Assembly: GCF_900104645.1 (NCBI RefSeq)
Contig: NZ_FNWE01000002.1
Location: 511,289 to 575,288, forward strand
Reading direction: 5' to 3'
DNA from: Alterileibacterium massiliense
GTDB taxonomy: Bacteria; Bacillota; Clostridia; Peptostreptococcales; Anaerovoracaceae
DNA: 64,000 bases
Below the pieces are notes generated by a model that saw only the letters and a list, made by a program, of their open reading frames with translations, was not told where the DNA came from and did no database searches. Each line of letters opens with the position of its first letter. Positions within the stretch are counted from its first letter, which is position 1. The position numbers were made by a program, and so were the translations under genes. This document shows, piece by piece, positions 17,151 to 25,655 of the stretch.

Positions 17151-18014
17151 ATGAATAATTATAAATATGAGGTCATTGATTGCGATAGTGAAGCATATCC
17201 AAATAAACTTAAGGAAATAGAAAATCCGCCTAAAAAACTTTACCTCGCGGGTGATATTTCTCTGCTTTATACTGAATCAGTTGCTATTGTAGGCTCAAGA
17301 AAGTTTACCGCATATGGTAGAGAAATATCTCAGATAATAGCTAAGGAGCTTGCAACATCTTCGATTACTGTTGTATCAGGAATGGCACTTGGAATTGACA
17401 CATTTGCTCATGAGGCGAGTTTAAAAGCAAATGGTAAAACAATTGCAGTACTTGGAACGGGAATTAACATGGTCTATCCTGCATCAAACAGAGGTCTTAT
17501 GGAAGAGATATATAATAAGGGACTAATTATTAGTGAATATGAACCTGACTTTAGCGGAAGCAAGTTCACATTTCCACTGCGAAATAGGATAATAAGCGGA
17601 ATTTCTTCAAAAGTAGTCATTGTTGAAGCTGGAGCTAAAAGCGGGGCGTTAATAACAGCAAATTATGCAATAGAGCAGGGTAAAGATGTTTATTCTGTAC
17701 CTGGTAATATTAATAGTTATGCAAGCATTGGAACAAACGAATTAATTAATGACGGAGCTATTCCACTTATAAACATAGGAGATTTAATTAGCAATCTAGG
17801 AATAGAATATGTTGAAAATGACATTAGATTAAAAGATTTGAGCGAAGAAGAGACGAGAATAGCAAAAGTGGTAAAAGAAGCGGGAGAAATTACAGCAGAT
17901 GAGATATATAGAAAAACAGGATATGAGATGAGCAAAATTAATTCAATAACAACAATATTAGAGATAAAAGGTATACTGCGAAGCTATGGGGGTAAAATAT
18001 ATTATGAAATATAA
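17151..18014 (+). CDS. dprA: DNA processing protein DprA
   Basis: DprA binds incoming single-stranded DNA and loads RecA during transformation. The 287 residues hold the Rossmann-like core with VGSRKFTAYG, SGMALGIDTFAHEA, GTGINMVYPASN and the ending EQGKDVYSVPGNINSYASIG, then a C-terminal winged-helix-like region with TADEIYRKTGYEMSKINSI. AAAGG before the ATG. Last gene of the yraN-comM-dprA group; no terminator is seen before the PadR promoter. Confidence 0.95.
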   Translation: MNNYKYEVIDCDSEAYPNKLKEIENPPKKLYLAGDISLLYTESVAIVGSRKFTAYGREISQIIAKELATSSITVVSGMALGIDTFAHEASLKANGKTIAVLGTGINMVYPASNRGLMEEIYNKGLIISEYEPDFSGSKFTFPLRNRIISGISSKVVIVEAGAKSGALITANYAIEQGKDVYSVPGNINSYASIGTNELINDGAIPLINIGDLISNLGIEYVENDIRLKDLSEEETRIAKVVKEAGEITADEIYRKTGYEMSKINSITTILEIKGILRSYGGKIYYEI

Positions 18015-18044
18015 GACAATTCCCTAAACTATCATATATACCTA

Positions 18045-18078
18045 TTGACAAATATATACTATGTGGTACAATGTATAT
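18045..18078 (+). promoter_or_regulatory. padR promoter with overlapping inverted repeat
   Basis: TTGACA (18045-18050), 16 nt and TACAAT (18067-18072) form a promoter. A perfect 7-bp inverted repeat TATATAC (18053-18059)/GTATATA (18073-18079) with 13 nt between encloses the -10 box. PadR-type repressors often bind such dyads in their own promoter; autoregulation is inferred. Confidence 0.6.
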
Positions 18079-18186
18079 AGATAAACATAGGCAATAATCT
18101 AAAATCAATAATATTAAACTAGAATAATGCAATGAATAATAAAAAAGAAAATATAACAACAAAAAGAAATGCAAATGGTAATAAAA

Positions 18187-18516
18187 ATGAATGAAGAATG
18201 GATTTCACAAATTAAAAGGGGCACTTTAGAATATGCAATCATATTAATTCTTAGCAAAGGCGATAGATATGGATATGAATTAATTCAAATGCTCGAAGAA
18301 TTTCCCATGTTAAAAACGAAGGAAAGCACAATTTATCCTCTCCTAAGAAGGCTCATGAAAAAAGGGTATCTTGAGTCTTACTGGAAAAACATGGAAGAGG
18401 GAACACCACCTAGAAAGTATTATAAGATAACAGAAAATGGAATTTTATATGCTAAAGAGCTTGATAAAGACTGGTCAAATTTAATAAATAGCATTTCCGA
18501 AATTAAGAGGGGTTAG
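18187..18516 (+). CDS. PadR family transcriptional regulator
   Basis: About 109 residues with the PadR winged-helix: ISQIKRGTLEYAIILILS, DRYGYELIQML, KESTIYPLLRRLMKKGYLES and RKYYKITENG, short enough for the subfamily with a small dimerisation tail. The start at 18187 fits the family; two more in-frame ATGs lie 9 and 18 nt upstream and no clear ribosome binding site decides. It is followed 5 bp later by a HAAS-domain membrane protein, the standard partner of this subfamily, so it probably represses its own two-gene operon. Confidence 0.9.
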   Translation: MNEEWISQIKRGTLEYAIILILSKGDRYGYELIQMLEEFPMLKTKESTIYPLLRRLMKKGYLESYWKNMEEGTPPRKYYKITENGILYAKELDKDWSNLINSISEIKRG

Positions 18517-18521
18517 CAATA

Positions 18522-19133
18522 ATGAAAATAAGAAATTATGAAAATTTAAATAAAGAGGAAAATATAAATTTAAATAAGGAATTGGAAAAGTATCTGTCGC
18601 AGGTAGATCGCTACTTAAAATATATGCCTATTTCAGAAAAGACAGATATTTTAAGTGAGTTAAAGAGTTCATTTTATGAGCGAGTACAAATGGGGCAGAG
18701 TGAAGAAATGGTAATAGCAGAAATGGAATCGCCAAAAGCCCTTGCTATGAGCTATATTGGAGATTCCATTGTTAAGAATAAAGGCTTTTCATTCAAAAGG
18801 TTCATGTCGATGTTTGGATTTTATTCTGCTGCATCCATTGCTTGGGTATCAATAATACCTACCCTCGCAATTCTTACAGTTTCCTTTTTCTTTTCATCTG
18901 GCGTAAGCATAATTGCCGGAATTATGGGGGCATTAAAGGGAATTATACATATTTCGACAATTGAGAATTTGAAATTCGTATTTTTCGCATATGAGCTAAA
19001 AGGATTTCCTGCGTTGATTGCCGGATTAGCAATGGCTATAGTATTTGCTTTGCTTGGCATTCTTTGCTGGAAAGCTACAGTTTACATAATACATATTCTT
19101 AATTCCCAAAAGTGGAAACTAAAGCATAATTAA
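18522..19133 (+). CDS. HAAS/DUF1700-like membrane protein
   Basis: 203 residues. The N-terminal 85 residues carry the HAAS signature (LEKYLSQVDRYLKYMPISEK, then MESPKALAMSYI). Several membrane segments follow at about 95-120, 125-145 and 165-195. Such proteins are paired with PadR regulators and are thought to transmit a membrane signal or act in envelope stress; the mechanism is not known. GAGGGG precedes the ATG. The gene is convergent with putP with only 7 bp between, and no terminator is visible there. Confidence 0.75.
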   Translation: MKIRNYENLNKEENINLNKELEKYLSQVDRYLKYMPISEKTDILSELKSSFYERVQMGQSEEMVIAEMESPKALAMSYIGDSIVKNKGFSFKRFMSMFGFYSAASIAWVSIIPTLAILTVSFFFSSGVSIIAGIMGALKGIIHISTIENLKFVFFAYELKGFPALIAGLAMAIVFALLGILCWKATVYIIHILNSQKWKLKHN

Positions 19134-19140
19134 ATAAGAA

Positions 19141-20652
19141 TTATTCATCAAAATTTTCAGAAGTTGCGAGGTCAAATATATCGGTAACGGAAGAATCAGG
19201 CTCAGGAGTAATGAGTGTTACCACTATTGAAACCAGTGTTCCGAATATAAAGCCCGGTATGAGTTCATATATTCCAGTGCTTTTGAAAAATAATAGCCAT
19301 AAAATATCGGCAGCAGCTCCGGCAACAACTCCGCTGCAAGCAGCAAGGTAATTAAACCTTCTCCAGAAAAGAGATAAGAGAATTACAGGACCAAAGGCAG
19401 AGCCAAATATTCCCCATGCGTTTTCAACCATATCCATTATAGCCTGTGCACCAGAGCCCTTTGATGAAGCGATGATATATGCAACCACTGATATTAGTAT
19501 GACTGCAAGGCGTCCTACCCATAGGACTTCCTTGGCACCTGCATCTTTTCTTATTAAAGGTTTATATATATCAGAAGCAAAAGAGCTTGAAGCAACAAGA
19601 AGCTGTGAATCCGCGGTTGAAACGGAGGCTGCCATTATCGCAGCAAGCAAGAATCCAGCTATGGCAGGAGGAAAAAATTTCCTAGCCATTACTATAAAGA
19701 CTGTCTTTTGCAATCCATTACTTAGAAGTTCTTCGGCAACAATCATTCTTCCGAAATATGCAATCAGGCAAGCTCCCATAATTGATAAAACGACCCATAC
19801 GATTGCTACGACAGAAGCTTTTTTGACCATGGAAGGCTTTTCAATCGACATAAATCTAACCAAAATATGAGGCATACCGAAGTATCCAAGACCCCAGCCA
19901 AGTCCCGATAAAATATCTTTCCATGAGGCAGAAAAAAGCCCTGAGCCAAAGTCACAAGTTACAATATCTCCTGCAGCATCTTTATATGTATAAACATTTT
20001 GAAGCACAGATGTGTCTAACTTTTGAGTGCAAACGACGATGATAGGAATTGCGAGAAGTGCAATCATCATAAGTATTCCTTGGAAAAAATCAGTCCAGCA
20101 TACAGCCTTAAACCCGCCTAGGAAGGTATATCCTATTATTATAAGTGCAAATATGATCATTGATAATTTTTCGCTCATAGATGGAAAGAGCAGTGTAAAT
20201 ACCGAAGTTCCCGCAACGAAGGCAGATGCGACATATACTGTGAATGCTACAAGGAAGATAATTGCACAAATGATCTGAAGGGTTTTACGCTCTGATGCGA
20301 AGCGATTGGTTAAATATTGAGGAAGCGTAATTGAATCGCCGGCAGCCTTGCTAAAGAGCCTCAGCCTTTTTGCACAAAATATCCAGTTGCAAGCTGTACC
20401 TAGGGCAAGACCGATACCAATCCATATTTGACCAAAACCAAATGCAAGTATTGAACCAGGGAGTCCCATGAGTAGCCATGCTGACATATCAGAAGCCTGT
20501 GCTGACATTGCCGTTACCCAGTATCCCATGCTCCTGCCACCGAGGAAGTAATCTTCCTGATCCTTATTACTTCCATTGAAAAAGAATATAAGGCTCACGA
20601 AGAATAGAAGTATAAAATATCCAATAAATACAATTGTTTCAGAATTAAACAT
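19141..20652 (-). CDS. putP: Sodium/proline symporter
   Basis: A 503-residue solute:sodium symporter with about 13 membrane segments. Typical PutP strings are YFLGGRSMGYWVTAMSAQAS, DMSAWLLMGLPG near the N-terminus (sodium and proline site region), GYTFLGGFKAVCWTDFFQG and AIMAASVSTADSQLLVASSS. It imports proline driven by sodium, for nutrition or osmoprotection. AAAGGAG lies 7 nt before the ATG on the minus strand. Transcribed away from the tetR gene, with which it shares two similar operator-like elements. Confidence 0.95.
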   Translation of the reverse strand: MFNSETIVFIGYFILLFFVSLIFFFNGSNKDQEDYFLGGRSMGYWVTAMSAQASDMSAWLLMGLPGSILAFGFGQIWIGIGLALGTACNWIFCAKRLRLFSKAAGDSITLPQYLTNRFASERKTLQIICAIIFLVAFTVYVASAFVAGTSVFTLLFPSMSEKLSMIIFALIIIGYTFLGGFKAVCWTDFFQGILMMIALLAIPIIVVCTQKLDTSVLQNVYTYKDAAGDIVTCDFGSGLFSASWKDILSGLGWGLGYFGMPHILVRFMSIEKPSMVKKASVVAIVWVVLSIMGACLIAYFGRMIVAEELLSNGLQKTVFIVMARKFFPPAIAGFLLAAIMAASVSTADSQLLVASSSFASDIYKPLIRKDAGAKEVLWVGRLAVILISVVAYIIASSKGSGAQAIMDMVENAWGIFGSAFGPVILLSLFWRRFNYLAACSGVVAGAAADILWLLFFKSTGIYELIPGFIFGTLVSIVVTLITPEPDSSVTDIFDLATSENFDE

Positions 20653-20714
20653 ATCAAAAGCTCCTTTTATAAACTATGCGTATGATAACATGAAAATATA
20701 TCATATAAAATACT

Positions 20715-20737
20715 GACTAAAGTATATATTTTAGCTT
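20715..20737. promoter_or_regulatory. Operator-like element 1 (putP side)
   Basis: A 23-bp element that matches the one at 20835-20857 in 19 of 23 positions. It lies about 63 bp upstream of the putP start, where a repressor could block its transcription. Binding by the adjacent TetR protein is inferred. Confidence 0.5.
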
Positions 20738-20823
20738 TAAAAATTTTAAAAAAATCATTTTAAAAAACCAAAACAATCAATAAAAGCCTTGAAAATTAAA
20801 CAAAAATTTATTAAAATCAAAAA

Positions 20824-20862
20824 TATAAGTTATCGACCTAAGTTTATACTTTAACTTATAAT
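20824..20862 (+). promoter_or_regulatory. tetR promoter with operator-like element 2
   Basis: A possible -35 TCGACC (20833-20838) and a consensus -10 TATAAT (20857-20862) with 18 nt between. A perfect 9-bp inverted repeat TATAAGTTA/TAACTTATA spans 20824-20860, with an inner palindrome AAGTTTATACTT (20841-20852). Overlap with the promoter suggests autorepression by TetR. Confidence 0.55.
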
Positions 20863-20895
20863 AAATAGATAAATAATGACTTACAGGAATTATCA

Positions 20896-21486
20896 ATGAA
20901 GAAAAATAATAACCAAATTAAGAGCAATATAGTATCTTCCGCTTGGGAACTCTTCTACAGGTTCGGATATGATAACACTACAATTGATGACATTGTTCAT
21001 CATGCCCATGTGTCCAAGGGTTCATTTTATTACTATTTTTCTACCAAGGCAGATTTGCTGGAATCTCTTTCATATCTTTTTGACAGGAAATATGAGGAAC
21101 TCATGGAAAATATGCCGAAGGGACTTTCGCCAATAGAAGAACTTCTCCTTTTAAATAAGGAGCTACTTATAATGATTGAAAACACAGTGCCTGTCAGCCT
21201 GCTTTCTCAGCTTTTTGTATCACAGCTAGCATCCAGCGGAGAAAAACACCTGCTCAATCCGGATCGTTCGTATTTCAAGGTTATCAGGCAGATAATAATG
21301 GATGGAAAAGAGCAGGGAATATTCATAGATGAACTGACGGTAAATGATATAACAAGGTCTTATGCAATGTTTGAAAGGGCAATTTTATACGATTGGTGTC
21401 TTTTTAATGGAAATTATTCTCTTTATCAATATTCAAGAGAACAGCTCAAAGTTTTTTTAAATGGAATGACGAAAAAAGGTTTCTAA
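20896..21486 (+). CDS. TetR/AcrR family transcriptional regulator
   Basis: 196 residues with an N-terminal TetR helix-turn-helix (residues about 12-58): ELFYRFGYDNTTIDDIVHHA followed by VSKGSFYYYFSTKADLLESL. The C-terminal ligand domain is not diagnostic. There is no strong ribosome binding site (ttacaggaattatcaatg). Divergent from putP with a 243-bp regulatory gap; the paired operators suggest that it controls putP and itself. The ligand is unknown. Confidence 0.9.
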   Translation: MKKNNNQIKSNIVSSAWELFYRFGYDNTTIDDIVHHAHVSKGSFYYYFSTKADLLESLSYLFDRKYEELMENMPKGLSPIEELLLLNKELLIMIENTVPVSLLSQLFVSQLASSGEKHLLNPDRSYFKVIRQIIMDGKEQGIFIDELTVNDITRSYAMFERAILYDWCLFNGNYSLYQYSREQLKVFLNGMTKKGF

Positions 21487-21717
21487 TAATTTCTAAATGA
21501 TTTAAACATACATTTTTTATTATATGCCAATGGTGAAAATCCTATTTTTTATTCTTTGCCAGAAGAACATAGGTAATCTGATGTGGATTTTATTTTGGAA
21601 GAAATGTATAACATCAAAAGTTTACAGGAGTCAATGGAACATGCTGATGAATGAAAAAACAAAATCAGAACCATGAAACAAATTCTGATTGATGTGGTAA
21701 TAAATGAGTGAAATAAA

Positions 21718-22242
21718 ATGATTTACGAACCCGAAAATCTAAAAAATATAAGAGCAATATATGAAAAAAGAGATAAATGGCTTATCCGATTAGCCTTTAT
21801 ATTTTGGGCGGTACTGCTATTTATTTATGTGAACATAGTAAATCCCTATGTAAAATCAACAATTGGTTTTTTAGGCATTGTCTTTGGTGGTATTTTCGTT
21901 ACTTCTATTGTTTATTTCTTTACCGTATCCTTTATTTTAATGCGTAGAGGACATCAGTTTAGAAAAATGAATAATGATATTGTAAAAGAATATCAAGAAA
22001 ACAAAAACGGAGAACTCTTTTTAGAAAAACTTCTTGCAATGGATATGAAGCCTAAAGATATGAAAGATGAAATGACATGGTATCTTAATATTGCAACTGC
22101 ATTTAATGTATTAGGCAAACGAAATGAATGTATTGCTTTGTTTAAACAACTAGAAGAAGTTGCAACAGAAAAAGAAAAAGAATATATTCAAAATAGCATC
22201 AAATTTGTGCAAGAAAAATCAGAAAAAGACGATACTAATTAA
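21718..22242 (+). CDS. Membrane protein of unknown function
   Basis: 174 residues, not recognised. Residues about 23-43 and 50-75 are hydrophobic (two membrane helices close together), followed by RRGHQFRKMNND and a soluble helical C-terminal half that could be a single tetratricopeptide-like hairpin (YLNIATAFNVLGKRNECIAL). There is no good ribosome binding site before ATG 21718. Upstream (21487-21717) lie only short open frames and an 8-bp inverted repeat AATCAGAA/TTCTGATT (21663-21690). It is followed by a terminator, so it is a single-gene unit. Confidence 0.6.
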   Translation: MIYEPENLKNIRAIYEKRDKWLIRLAFIFWAVLLFIYVNIVNPYVKSTIGFLGIVFGGIFVTSIVYFFTVSFILMRRGHQFRKMNNDIVKEYQENKNGELFLEKLLAMDMKPKDMKDEMTWYLNIATAFNVLGKRNECIALFKQLEEVATEKEKEYIQNSIKFVQEKSEKDDTN

Positions 22243-22270
22243 GTGTTACAATAAAATTAAGAAAGACGGG

Positions 22271-22310
22271 AGATGGTCAGATATTTTGTACTATATCCCA
22301 TCTTATTTTT
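22271..22310 (+). terminator. Terminator after the unknown membrane protein gene
   Basis: Outer stem AGATGG/CCATCT and inner stem GATAT/ATATC form one interrupted hairpin followed by TTATTTTT. Confidence 0.7.
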
Positions 22311-22334
22311 AGCGTCATATCAAAGCTCGTTCAA

Positions 22335-22355
22335 TCGTGGTAAATTCGTGGTAAA
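22335..22355 (+). repeat. Tight direct repeat TCGTGGTAAA
   Basis: Two exact copies of TCGTGGTAAA at 22335-22344 and 22346-22355, period 11 bp, about 130 bp upstream of the HerA-like gene. The spacing of one helical turn would suit a protein-binding site; an attachment-site relic is another option. No integrase is near. Confidence 0.5.
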
Positions 22356-22488
22356 ATAAATAGTTTTCTATACTTTAAAATGCTTAAAAATATAGTATTT
22401 ATGCGAATAATTGAAAATCAGGTATATAATTTCTTTCTAATTTCTAATAATTTTTAAAAATGTTTAAAGAATTTCAAGGAGGATAAAG

Positions 22489-24021
22489 ATGCTTAAAGAT
22501 GGCAAGGTGTGGATTGGTAACAACGATAAGGGAGAAAATATTTCAATAATTCCTAAGATGGCACAAAGACACGGGCTAATCTGTGGAGCAACAGGAACGG
22601 GTAAAACGGTTACTATCAAGGTTATGGCGGAAAGCTTCAGCGAAATGGGAGTGCCTGTATTTATCGCTGATGTGAAAGGTGATGTTTCGGGGCTTGCTTC
22701 TATGGGAACGATGAATGAAAATATTAAATCTAGGATTGAGGAGTTTGACCTAGAAAATAATGGTTATGAGATGAATGGAAGTCCGGTTGTCCTATGGGAT
22801 ATATTTGGTAAAAATGGTATCCAGCTTAGGACTACAATATCGGAGATGGGACCTCTGCTTCTTTCAAGAGTCTTAGATTTAAATGAGCTACAGAGCGATA
22901 TTTTATCAATTGTCTTTAAGATAGCTGACGACAATAAATTGCTTTTAATAGATACAAAGGATTTGAAATCAATGCTCGCCTATGTTGATAAAAATGCAGA
23001 TAAATTTATTGCTGACTATGGCAAGATAAGCAGTGCTTCAATCGGAGTTATAACTAGAGCAGTTGTTTCGCTTGAAGTTGCTGGCGGAGATATTTTCTTC
23101 GGAGAACCGGCACTCAATATAACGGATTTACTTGCTCTTGATGGGGGCAGGGGAATAATAAATATTTTGGATAGCTCAAGCATAATAAATAATAAACAGC
23201 TCTACTCGGCATTCATGCTATGGCTATTATCTGAGCTATTTGAAACGCTCCCTGAAGTTGGTGATGTAGATAAACCAAAGATGATATTTTTCTTTGATGA
23301 GGCACATCTTCTTTTTTCAGGTGCGTCGCAGGTTCTGATAGAAAAAGTTGAACAGCTCGTTAAGATGATTAGGTCAAAAGGCGTTGGTGTATATTTTTGC
23401 ACTCAGAATCCTAGTGATATGACGGACGGAGTGCTTGCCCAGCTTTCAAATAGGATTGAGCACGGACTTAGGGCATATACGCCTAAGGAGCAAAAATCAG
23501 TAAGGGCGGCAGCAGATTCATTTAGGGAAAATCCTGAATTTGATGTTTATGATACAATTTTAAATCTTGGCACTGGAGAAGCTGTAATATCTTTTCTTCA
23601 AGAAGACGGAATTCCTTCAGCTGCAGAAAAGGTTAAAATCCTGCCACCTAGATGCTCATTTGATGCAATTTCTGCTGAAAAAAGGGATTCAATTATAAAA
23701 GGCTCCGTTTTATATAGTAAATATGCAAATGCCATTGACCCTGAGTCAGCTTATGAATTTCTTAAAAGGCAGGGAGAAACTGATTTGGCAAGAATTGAAA
23801 AGGAAAAATTGGATAAGGAAAAAATTAAAGCAGATAAGGCGAGCGAAAAAGCCAGAAAGAGGACGGCAGGTAAGATTGGCAACTCAGTCGCTGGTACAGT
23901 CGGAAGAGAGGTTGGAAGAACCATAGGTGGCACGATGTTCGGTAGATTTGGAAGAACTCTTGGTGGCAATCTTGGTGCAAGTCTTGGCAGAGGAATCTTA
24001 GATACCTTTTTAAAAAAATAA
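22489..24021 (+). CDS. HerA-like ATPase, DUF853/YjgR family
   Basis: 510 residues of the HerA/FtsK-like superfamily. Walker A GATGTGKT (33-40), an FIADVKGDVSGLASMG strand typical of the YjgR group, Walker B KMIFFFDEAHLLF near residue 262, and VYFCTQNPSDMTD with the sensor region. The C-terminal 60 residues are Lys-rich, then Gly/Arg-rich (GRTIGGTMFGRFGRTLGG). Members are presumed DNA-translocating ATPases of unknown role. AAGGAGG stands 6 nt before the ATG. No NurA or Sir2 partner is adjacent, so a defence role is not supported here. Confidence 0.9.
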   Translation: MLKDGKVWIGNNDKGENISIIPKMAQRHGLICGATGTGKTVTIKVMAESFSEMGVPVFIADVKGDVSGLASMGTMNENIKSRIEEFDLENNGYEMNGSPVVLWDIFGKNGIQLRTTISEMGPLLLSRVLDLNELQSDILSIVFKIADDNKLLLIDTKDLKSMLAYVDKNADKFIADYGKISSASIGVITRAVVSLEVAGGDIFFGEPALNITDLLALDGGRGIINILDSSSIINNKQLYSAFMLWLLSELFETLPEVGDVDKPKMIFFFDEAHLLFSGASQVLIEKVEQLVKMIRSKGVGVYFCTQNPSDMTDGVLAQLSNRIEHGLRAYTPKEQKSVRAAADSFRENPEFDVYDTILNLGTGEAVISFLQEDGIPSAAEKVKILPPRCSFDAISAEKRDSIIKGSVLYSKYANAIDPESAYEFLKRQGETDLARIEKEKLDKEKIKADKASEKARKRTAGKIGNSVAGTVGREVGRTIGGTMFGRFGRTLGGNLGASLGRGILDTFLKK

Positions 24022-24182
24022 AATTTATAAAATAAATGATAATAAAGAAATAAAAAGTTAAAATATAAAAACAATAATTATTTAAAATCGAAAATCAAAA
24101 ATAAACAATAAAATAAAGGTAAAAATCAAAAGATTATAAGTTCTTTTAATATAAATTAAGAGTAGGAAAGGAAATATTAGAG

Positions 24183-24662
24183 ATGAAAAAATTTGTTATT
24201 GAGATGGAAAATGGGAATAAGATGGCTGGAGAACTATATGAAGATATTGCTCCGGTAACAGTAGCTAACTTTGAGGAGCTTGCAAATGACGGCTTTTATG
24301 ACGGGCTTATATTCCATAGAGTTATACCGGGATTTATGATTCAAGGTGGCGATCCTCTCGGAAATGGCACAGGCGGACCGGGATATGCAATTAAAGGTGA
24401 ATTTAAGAGCAATGGGTTTGATAATAATCTAAAGCATGAAAGAGGAGTTTTATCAATGGCTAGATCTATGAATCCTAATTCTGCAGGCTCGCAATTTTTT
24501 ATAATGACCGATGATGCACCTCACCTAGACGGAATGTATGCCTCTTTTGGCAAGGTTACAAGCGGAATGGAAGAAGCGGACAGAATTGTATCAGTTGATA
24601 GGGATATGATGGATAAGCCTAGGGAAGATCAGGTGATAAAGCAGGTCAGGGTTACGGAATAG
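24183..24662 (+). CDS. Cyclophilin-type peptidyl-prolyl cis-trans isomerase
   Basis: 159 residues, a single cyclophilin domain without signal peptide, so cytoplasmic. It catalyses cis-trans isomerisation of prolyl bonds during folding. Visible landmarks are FHRVIPGFMIQGGDPLGNGT with the catalytic Arg, GVLSMARSMNPNSAGSQFFI and LDGMYASFGKVTSGME. Upstream spacer 24022-24182 is A-rich without a clear promoter; AAAGGA lies about 11 nt before the ATG. Confidence 0.95.
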   Translation: MKKFVIEMENGNKMAGELYEDIAPVTVANFEELANDGFYDGLIFHRVIPGFMIQGGDPLGNGTGGPGYAIKGEFKSNGFDNNLKHERGVLSMARSMNPNSAGSQFFIMTDDAPHLDGMYASFGKVTSGMEEADRIVSVDRDMMDKPREDQVIKQVRVTE

Positions 24663-24748
24663 AGAAAGACTTTATTTATAGCGGTGGATAGCGGTGGCAA
24701 GGTTTTAAAATAGCAAAGAAAAACCAGACAAGCGAGGATTAAACATCG

Positions 24749-24776
24749 TTGACAATTGTGCACAATTTAATATAAT
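24749..24776 (+). promoter_or_regulatory. Rubrerythrin promoter containing a 14-bp palindrome
   Basis: Consensus TTGACA (24749-24754), 16 nt and TATAAT (24771-24776). The spacer begins with the perfect palindrome AATTGTGCACAATT (24754-24767), an ideal repressor site. Its form resembles operators of MarR/OhrR-type redox repressors; which regulator binds is unknown. Confidence 0.75.
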
Positions 24777-24858
24777 GAATATCTAGAAGTAAGCATCTAG
24801 ATTGAATAATGTTGAATTAATATAAGGTTTATCAGCAATTGCTGAAAAGGAGGTAAAA

Positions 24859-25404
24859 ATGGCTAAATGGGTATGTCAAGTATGCGGATATGTTCACGAG
24901 GGCGATTCTGCTCCTGAATCTTGTCCACAGTGCAAAGCTCCAGCTTCAAAATTTTCTAAGCAGGAAGAAGGCGAAATGCAGTGGGCAGCAGAGCATGTTC
25001 TCGGCGTAGCAGAGGGTTCAAGTGAGGATATAATGGAAGACCTCAGAATGAATTTTAATGGAGAATGTACAGAAGTAGGAATGTATCTTGCAATGTCAAG
25101 AGTTGCTTTTAGAGAAGGCTATCCTGAGATAGGAATGTACTATAGACAGGCTGCTTTTGAAGAGGCTGATCACGCATCAAGATTTGCTGAGCTTCTGGGC
25201 GAAGTTTTGACAGATAGCACAAAGAAAAATCTTGAGCTAAGAGTTGATGCTGAGAATGGTGCTACAGCAGGAAAGTTCGACCTAGCTAAGAGAGCTAAGG
25301 CTGCAGGACTTGACGCAATTCATGACACAGTTCATGAGATGGCAAGAGATGAGGCTAGACATGGCAAGGCATTTGCAGGACTTCTAAAGAGATATTTCGG
25401 CTAA
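24859..25404 (+). CDS. rbr: Rubrerythrin with N-terminal rubredoxin domain
   Basis: 181 residues. Residues 1-35 form a rubredoxin-like iron site with two CxxC pairs ([10 protein letters not shown] and CPQCKAP). The remainder is a di-iron four-helix domain with [32 protein letters not shown] and [16 protein letters not shown], whose Glu and His residues bind the two irons. This domain order is the reverse of classic rubrerythrin. It reduces hydrogen peroxide in anaerobes, in the cytoplasm. AAGGAGG before the ATG. Single gene under its own operator-bearing promoter. Confidence 0.95.
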   Translation: MAKWVCQVCGYVHEGDSAPESCPQCKAPASKFSKQEEGEMQWAAEHVLGVAEGSSEDIMEDLRMNFNGECTEVGMYLAMSRVAFREGYPEIGMYYRQAAFEEADHASRFAELLGEVLTDSTKKNLELRVDAENGATAGKFDLAKRAKAAGLDAIHDTVHEMARDEARHGKAFAGLLKRYFG

Positions 25405-25436
25405 AAGATTATCTAAAAATATAGATACAAGAAATT

Positions 25437-25468
25437 TTTTAATAAATGTGAAATTTAATTTTGACATT
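25437..25468 (+). repeat. 32-bp exact direct repeat, copy 1
   Basis: The 32 bases at 25437-25468 recur without a mismatch at 29477-29508. The element contains AAATGTGAAATTTAA and ends TTTTGACATT, which is an imperfect dyad and includes a TTGACA box. The pair encloses the broken SHIRT gene, ydbC and the adhesin gene. Confidence 0.85.
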
Positions 25469-25624
25469 TAGAAGTTTAGAAGAGTAGTATTTTTACTGAT
25501 TGAAATTTCTAAATGAACATGTTATATTTTCGGTACATAATGAAGGTGTCCTTCTACCATTAAAGTAGGAGTATTAAAGTAGGTGTCTCACTACCTATAT
25601 CCCAAAGGTGAAACATTAAAGCGG

Positions 25625-25655
25625 ACAGAGAGGGTAAAACCTCTCTGTTTTTTTA
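25625..25655 (+). terminator. Terminator just before the SHIRT gene remnant
   Basis: A 9-bp stem ACAGAGAGG/CCTCTCTGT with a 6-nt loop followed by seven T. No intact gene feeds into it. A 14-bp tandem duplication (attaaagtaggagt/attaaagtaggtgt, 25559-25586) lies before it. It abuts the open frame of the remnant, so this is the break point of the original gene. Confidence 0.85.

Noticed and set aside
21580-21700. Possible small gene or gene remnant before the unknown membrane protein gene
   Set aside because: Two short frames (about 25 and 32 codons) exist, but neither has a ribosome binding site or a recognisable product.
22489-24021. HerA-like ATPase as part of an antiphage system
   Set aside because: No NurA, Sir2 or nuclease gene is adjacent; the sequence fits the housekeeping DUF853/YjgR group and the neighbours are a cyclophilin and a small membrane protein.
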